Shown piece after piece: positions 23,298-26,261 of a DNA stretch of 26,261 nt. The stretch comes from JALYLC01 sp035696365. Its GTDB lineage: Bacteria; Actinomycetota; Thermoleophilia; Gaiellales; JALYLC01. Where the stretch lies: assembly GCA_035696365.1 (NCBI GenBank), contig DASRQS010000089.1:1-26261 (forward strand), written 5' to 3'. Made by a program: the position numbers and the translations under genes. The notes under the pieces are model-generated. The model was not told the origin of the DNA. It ran no database searches and saw only the letters and a program-made list of their open reading frames with translations. Position 1 is the first letter of the stretch; each line of letters starts with the position of its first letter.

Positions 23298-23848
23298 CAG
23301 CGCCAGCGGAACGACGTGGTGACAGTCCGCCAGGGGTCGACATTGTCGGACCCGTGCGGCGCCTGCAGCGTCACCACGGCGAGGTGGCCGTTCTTCCAGA
23401 ACTCGTAGCGCTCGACGTCGTTCATGACCGTGCGCCCCGTGACGGCGTTGCGGCGGCTCGTCGCCTCGTAGCGCACGAGCACGGCGCGACCGGCCGGCCG
23501 CACGAGGCTCGTCACGTGCGGCGAGCGGAATCCGGGAATGCTGGAACGCAGGTGGGGAAGCTCGCTCGCACCGACGGAGCGGACGGTCGGGGCGCTCTTG
23601 GAAGTGCTGAGCTCGACGCTGATCGCGTTGTACTTGTCGGACAGGGTGACGCGCTGCCCGATCGTCGTTCGCGTCCAGCCCTCGGGGGTGGTGAGGGAGT
23701 AGCGGGGAGTCGTCAAGCGCACGAATGCCTGGTTGTCGGGAATGTCGCCGGGCGTCGGCGTATCCGCCAGTGCCACTGTGGGCATCAGTGCGCCAAGCAG
23801 AAACGGGAGCGTGATGAAAACGCGGTGCTTAGGGAACATGACCGTCAT
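23297..23848 (-). CDS. Secreted protein of unknown function, first gene of the ABC operon
   Basis: A 183-residue protein with a signal peptide: a short basic start, hydrophobic run VFITLPFLLGALMPTVALA, and a type I cleavage site after A28 (ALA-D). The mature part (about 155 residues) begins DTPTPGDIPDNQAF and contains YSLTTPEGWTRTTIGQRVTLSDKYNAISVEL, a layout seen in PsbP/DcrB-like domains of exported proteins (weak resemblance). It has no lipobox Cys, so it is probably released or held by partners. ATG 23848 has GGAGG ten bases upstream; a second ATG lies three codons on. Its stop overlaps the ATPase start, so it is likely a dedicated partner of the FtsX-like transporter. Confidence 0.8.
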   Translation of the reverse strand: MTVMFPKHRVFITLPFLLGALMPTVALADTPTPGDIPDNQAFVRLTTPRYSLTTPEGWTRTTIGQRVTLSDKYNAISVELSTSKSAPTVRSVGASELPHLRSSIPGFRSPHVTSLVRPAGRAVLVRYEATSRRNAVTGRTVMNDVERYEFWKNGHLAVVTLQAPHGSDNVDPWRTVTTSFRWR

Positions 23849-23862
23849 GCTAGGAACGCCTC

Positions 23863-23879
23863 CATGACAAAGGCATGAA
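23863..23879. promoter_or_regulatory. Putative response-regulator binding site between the divergent ABC operon and regulator 2
   Basis: Minus-strand TTCATGCCTTTGTCATG carries two TCATG half-sites spaced by 11 bp. It lies about 42-58 bases upstream of the predicted start of regulator 2, a normal activator position. On the other side it abuts the Shine-Dalgarno of the secreted-protein gene. Confidence 0.35.
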
Positions 23880-23908
23880 CACCTGGCAAACAGGGCGCGG
23901 CGCGCGTG

Positions 23909-23916
23909 CATACTCT
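23909..23916 (+). promoter_or_regulatory. Putative -10 of response regulator 2 (leaderless)
   Basis: CATACT (23909-23914) ends eight bases before ATG 23923; read as TACTCT (23911-23916) it is TAnnnT-N6-ATG. Either reading predicts a leaderless or nearly leaderless mRNA. No good -35. Confidence 0.45.
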
Positions 23917-23922
23917 CGGGAC

Positions 23923-24597
23923 ATGCGCTACTCCCTGCTGCTCGCCGAGGACGACGCCGGCCTGCGCGATCTTCTCGTGCGCGGCCTGCGTGAGGAGGAC
24001 TTCGCGGTCGAGGCCGTGGCCACGGGCTCCGAGCTGCTGCGCGCCTTCGACGCGCGCGGGGCCGATCTGCTGATTCTGGACATCGGCCTGCCCGATGCCG
24101 ACGGGCGCGATGTCTGCGCGACCCTGCGCGCGCGGGGAGAAGCGGTGCCCATCGTCTTCCTGACGGCGAGCGACGCCGTCCCCGAGCGCATCGCCGGGTT
24201 CGAGGCGGGCGGAGACGACTACCTCACGAAGCCGTTCGTCCTGGCCGAGCTGGCCGAGCGCGTGCGCGCGCTCGTGCGCCGGAGCGCGCAGCGCCCGGGC
24301 ATCGAGGTGGGCGGCCTGCGGCTGGACTCGGTGACGCACGCCGCACTCATGGGCGACGCGAGCGCGACACTCACCCCGATCGAGTTCCGCCTCCTGAGCA
24401 CGTTGCTCAACCGGCCCGGCGAGGTGGTGCGGCGCCGCTCGCTGGCCGCCGCCGGGTGGCCCGACGGCTCGGCCGTGCTCGACAACACGCTCGACGCGTG
24501 CGTGTCACGTCTGCGCAGGAAGCTCGCGGCGATCGGCGCCGAGCTGACGATCGACACCGTGCACGGCGTCGGCTATCGCGTCGCGGACTCGGGCTGA
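23923..24597 (+). CDS. OmpR/PhoB-family response regulator (paralogue 2, no adjacent kinase)
   Basis: A 224-residue regulator. The receiver domain shows E9-D10-D11, phospho-acceptor D53 (ILDIGLPDADG), T81 and K103 (LTKPF). The winged helix includes LTPIEFRLLSTLL, NTLDACVSRLRRKL and VHGVGYRV. It aligns without gaps through the receiver with the regulator at 18580-19245; DIGLxDADGRDxCxxLRARG is shared almost verbatim, so the two are paralogues. No kinase gene follows on this strand: a long hairpin and a convergent gene come next, so it is an orphan here and may be phosphorylated by the kinase at 17246-18583. It is divergent to the FtsX-like ABC operon, a likely target. Confidence 0.93.
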   Translation: MRYSLLLAEDDAGLRDLLVRGLREEDFAVEAVATGSELLRAFDARGADLLILDIGLPDADGRDVCATLRARGEAVPIVFLTASDAVPERIAGFEAGGDDYLTKPFVLAELAERVRALVRRSAQRPGIEVGGLRLDSVTHAALMGDASATLTPIEFRLLSTLLNRPGEVVRRRSLAAAGWPDGSAVLDNTLDACVSRLRRKLAAIGAELTIDTVHGVGYRVADSG

Positions 24598-24620
24598 CGC
24601 TCCGCCGCCGGAGTCGGCGA

Positions 24621-24673
24621 TGCACAAACTGGGGTCAAGCACGCAAAGCGCGTGCCTGACCCCAGTTTGTGCA
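24621..24673. terminator. Long near-perfect hairpin between convergent genes (bidirectional terminator or REP-like element)
   Basis: Two 24-base arms (24621-24644 and 24650-24673) pair with a single mismatch around the five-base loop AAAGC. The arms contain ACTGGGGTCA and TGACCCCAGT. No T-run follows on either side. It sits between the stops of regulator 2 and the ABC-2 permease, so it may end both transcripts. The GGGGTC/GACCCC core is shared with the REP-like units elsewhere in the window. Confidence 0.7.
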
Positions 24674-24683
24674 GGGCCCAGGG

Positions 24684-25511
24684 TCAGGCGTCGCGGCGCA
24701 GGAGCAGCACGGCGCTCAGCGCCAGTGTGACCGCGGCGTATCCCGTGAAAAGCAGAAAGCCCGGCCACGCCGTGAGTTGGCTGGAATCGTGGTTGGTCGT
24801 GAGGATGTCCGTTCCGGCGCTCAGGGGGAGATACGGATCGATGCTGTCGCCCCAGCTGTTGGGCAAGATCGCCGTGATGCCGGGCAGCACGAACATCAGC
24901 CCTGCGAACGTCGCGATGCCTCCCGCGGTGTTGCGCACGAGCGCGCCGAGGCCGAGGCCGAAGAGCCCGGTCACGGTGAGAAAGAGCGCCGCGCCTACGA
25001 CGGCGCGCAGGACGTGCGGGCTCGAGAGCGTCGTTTCGACGTGGTGCCGGCGCAGGATCGGCTGCGAGACCAGGAACGCGATGAACGACGCGATCAGCAT
25101 CAGGACGAGCGTGATCGCGCCGTAGACGACGGCTTTGGCCCACAGCACGGGCAGCCGGTGCGGGACCGCGGCGAACGTCGAGCGGATCTGTCCCGTCGAG
25201 TACTCGCCGGTGATCAGCAGCACGCCGAGGACGCCGATCGCGAGCTGCGCGATATGCCACCCGCCGAGGCTCACGTCGACCGGGTTGAAACTCGCGCGAT
25301 CATCGGCGTTCATCTGGTTCCAGTGGGCCATCTGCACCGCGGAGATGAGGATGCCGAGACCGGCCATCCCCACGAAGGACACCAGCAGCGACCAGCGGGT
25401 CGAGCGCAGCGACCAGAGCTTCGTCCACTCGGAGCGGACCACGCGTGGGAACGTGACCTCGGTCTGGGATTCCGCCGGCAGGCTCCCTGGGTGAGTGATC
25501 GCGGCGCTCAT
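24684..25511 (-). CDS. ABC-2 type transporter permease
   Basis: A 275-residue permease with six hydrophobic segments. The N-terminal VVRSEWTKLWSLRSTRWSLL is the cytoplasmic entry helix typical of actinobacterial ABC-2 permeases, and the LLITGEYSTGQIRSTFAAVPHR stretch after the second TM is another hallmark. The remaining segments include VVYGAITLVLMLIASFIAFLV, LFLTVTGLFGLGLGALVRNTAGG and a final ALSAVLLLRRDA. These exporters move drugs, lipids or polysaccharides out of the cell; the cargo here is unknown. ATG 25511 overlaps the ATPase stop by four bases, so ATPase and permease are co-expressed. The hairpin at 24621-24673 follows the stop. Confidence 0.9.
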   Translation of the reverse strand: MSAAITHPGSLPAESQTEVTFPRVVRSEWTKLWSLRSTRWSLLVSFVGMAGLGILISAVQMAHWNQMNADDRASFNPVDVSLGGWHIAQLAIGVLGVLLITGEYSTGQIRSTFAAVPHRLPVLWAKAVVYGAITLVLMLIASFIAFLVSQPILRRHHVETTLSSPHVLRAVVGAALFLTVTGLFGLGLGALVRNTAGGIATFAGLMFVLPGITAILPNSWGDSIDPYLPLSAGTDILTTNHDSSQLTAWPGFLLFTGYAAVTLALSAVLLLRRDA

Positions 25512-26261
25512 CGGGCCGCTCCGACCGGCTCTTCGCGGGCCGGGGGCGCTGCGTGGTACTCCACCGAGCTCAGCGTCAGGCGCATGAAGGCCTCCTCGAG
25601 AGATGCGTGCTCGGGCGAGAGCTCATGCAGGACGATGTTGTTGGCGGCGGCGAGCTCGCCGACCGTCTCACAGGAGATGCCCTGCAGGGAGAGCACGCCG
25701 TCCTCGCCCTCCTCGTCGTCCTGCTTGAGGGTGACGCCGGGGATGGCCAGCGTGAGCGAGCGCATGCGTGCCGCGTCGGGCGTGCGCACTCGGACGCCGT
25801 CGCCGGAGGCGAGCTTGACGAAGCCCTCCACGGTCGTGTCGGCGATCAGCTTCCCGCGGCCCACGACGATCAGCCAGTCGGCCATCATGCTCATCTCGCT
25901 CATGAGGTGCGAGGAGACGAAGATTGTCCGACCCTCGGCCGCAAGCGATCGCAGCAGATTGCGGATCCAGCGGATGCCCTCGGGATCCAGCCCGTTGACC
26001 GGCTCGTCGAACATCAGGATCGGCGGGTCGCCGAGCAGAGCAGCGGCGATACCAAGCCGCTGACCCATCCCGAGCGAGAACTTGCCCGCAGACCGCGACG
26101 CAACGTCGCTCAGCCCGACCATTTCCAGCACGACGTCAACACGACTCGGGCTGATCCGACTGCCCTTCGCCAACGCCAACAGATGGTTCCGGGCGCTGCG
26201 GCTCGGATGCAACGCCTTCGCGTCCAGCAACGCCCCGACCTCGTGCAACGGATAGGGCACG
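25508..26261 (-). CDS. ABC-2 type transporter ATP-binding protein (partial, N-terminus beyond window)
   Basis: The C-terminal 250 or so residues of an ABC ATPase; the reading frame is open at the right edge and the N-terminus with Walker A is missing. The first residues, PLHEVGALLDAKALHPSRSARNHLLALA, are the Q-loop to helical-domain region of actinobacterial drug-type ATPases. The signature is FSLGMGQRLGIAAAL, Walker B is ILMFDEPVNGLDPEGI and the switch His is in VSSHLMSEM. A C-terminal extension of about 90 residues follows, including an acidic patch QDDEEGEDG, as in DrrA-like ATPases. It pairs with the permease downstream through an ATGA overlap. Confidence 0.92.
   Translation of the reverse strand, partial: VPYPLHEVGALLDAKALHPSRSARNHLLALAKGSRISPSRVDVVLEMVGLSDVASRSAGKFSLGMGQRLGIAAALLGDPPILMFDEPVNGLDPEGIRWIRNLLRSLAAEGRTIFVSSHLMSEMSMMADWLIVVGRGKLIADTTVEGFVKLASGDGVRVRTPDAARMRSLTLAIPGVTLKQDDEEGEDGVLSLQGISCETVGELAAANNIVLHELSPEHASLEEAFMRLTLSSVEYHAAPPAREEPVGAAR

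Overview
The window is high-GC DNA, tightly packed, with many genes joined by ATGA or TGATG stop-start overlaps. Start regions of the type TAnnnT-N6/8-ATG suggest leaderless transcripts. This points to a high-GC actinobacterial-type genome; a Thermoleophilia (Solirubrobacterales/Gaiellales-like) host is my best guess from gene flavour, not a proof. I saw no tRNA, rRNA, transposase, phage gene or CRISPR array.

Region 1 (1-11437) is a carbohydrate-acid catabolic locus built on a divergent promoter at 6719-6893. Leftward runs an operon: APC-type permease, metallophosphoesterase, nucleotidyltransferase-fold protein, SDR dehydrogenase, mutarotase-like protein, fucose/arabinose isomerase-like protein, and a FAD oxidoreductase cut by the window edge. 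Rightward run a UxuA-family dehydratase, an SMP-30 lactonase and a DHDPS-family lyase. They are met head-on by an IlvD/Edd-family sugar-acid dehydratase. Mutarotase, dehydrogenase, lactonase, dehydratase and aldolase/dehydratase together read as a non-phosphorylative sugar oxidation route of unknown substrate. Each divergent promoter carries its own copy of a 14-bp palindrome at the predicted start of transcription.

Region 2 (11438-16029) holds a soluble phospholipase D-type protein and a 14-TM drug transporter fused to a winged-helix domain. Two arrays of a 33-35 bp REP-like palindrome flank this pair. A DedA membrane protein follows.

Region 3 (16030-24597) is an envelope/signalling block: a COG4705/DUF347-type membrane protein, a possible small membrane protein, an OmpR-type response regulator with its histidine kinase, a four-gene MacB/FtsX-like ABC operon that begins with a secreted protein, and a divergent second response regulator. 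The two regulators are clear paralogues with identical start architecture, and related 11-bp-spaced direct repeats lie upstream of likely targets.

Region 4 (24598-26261) starts with a long near-perfect hairpin between convergent genes, then an ABC-2 permease and its ATPase, the latter truncated by the window end.
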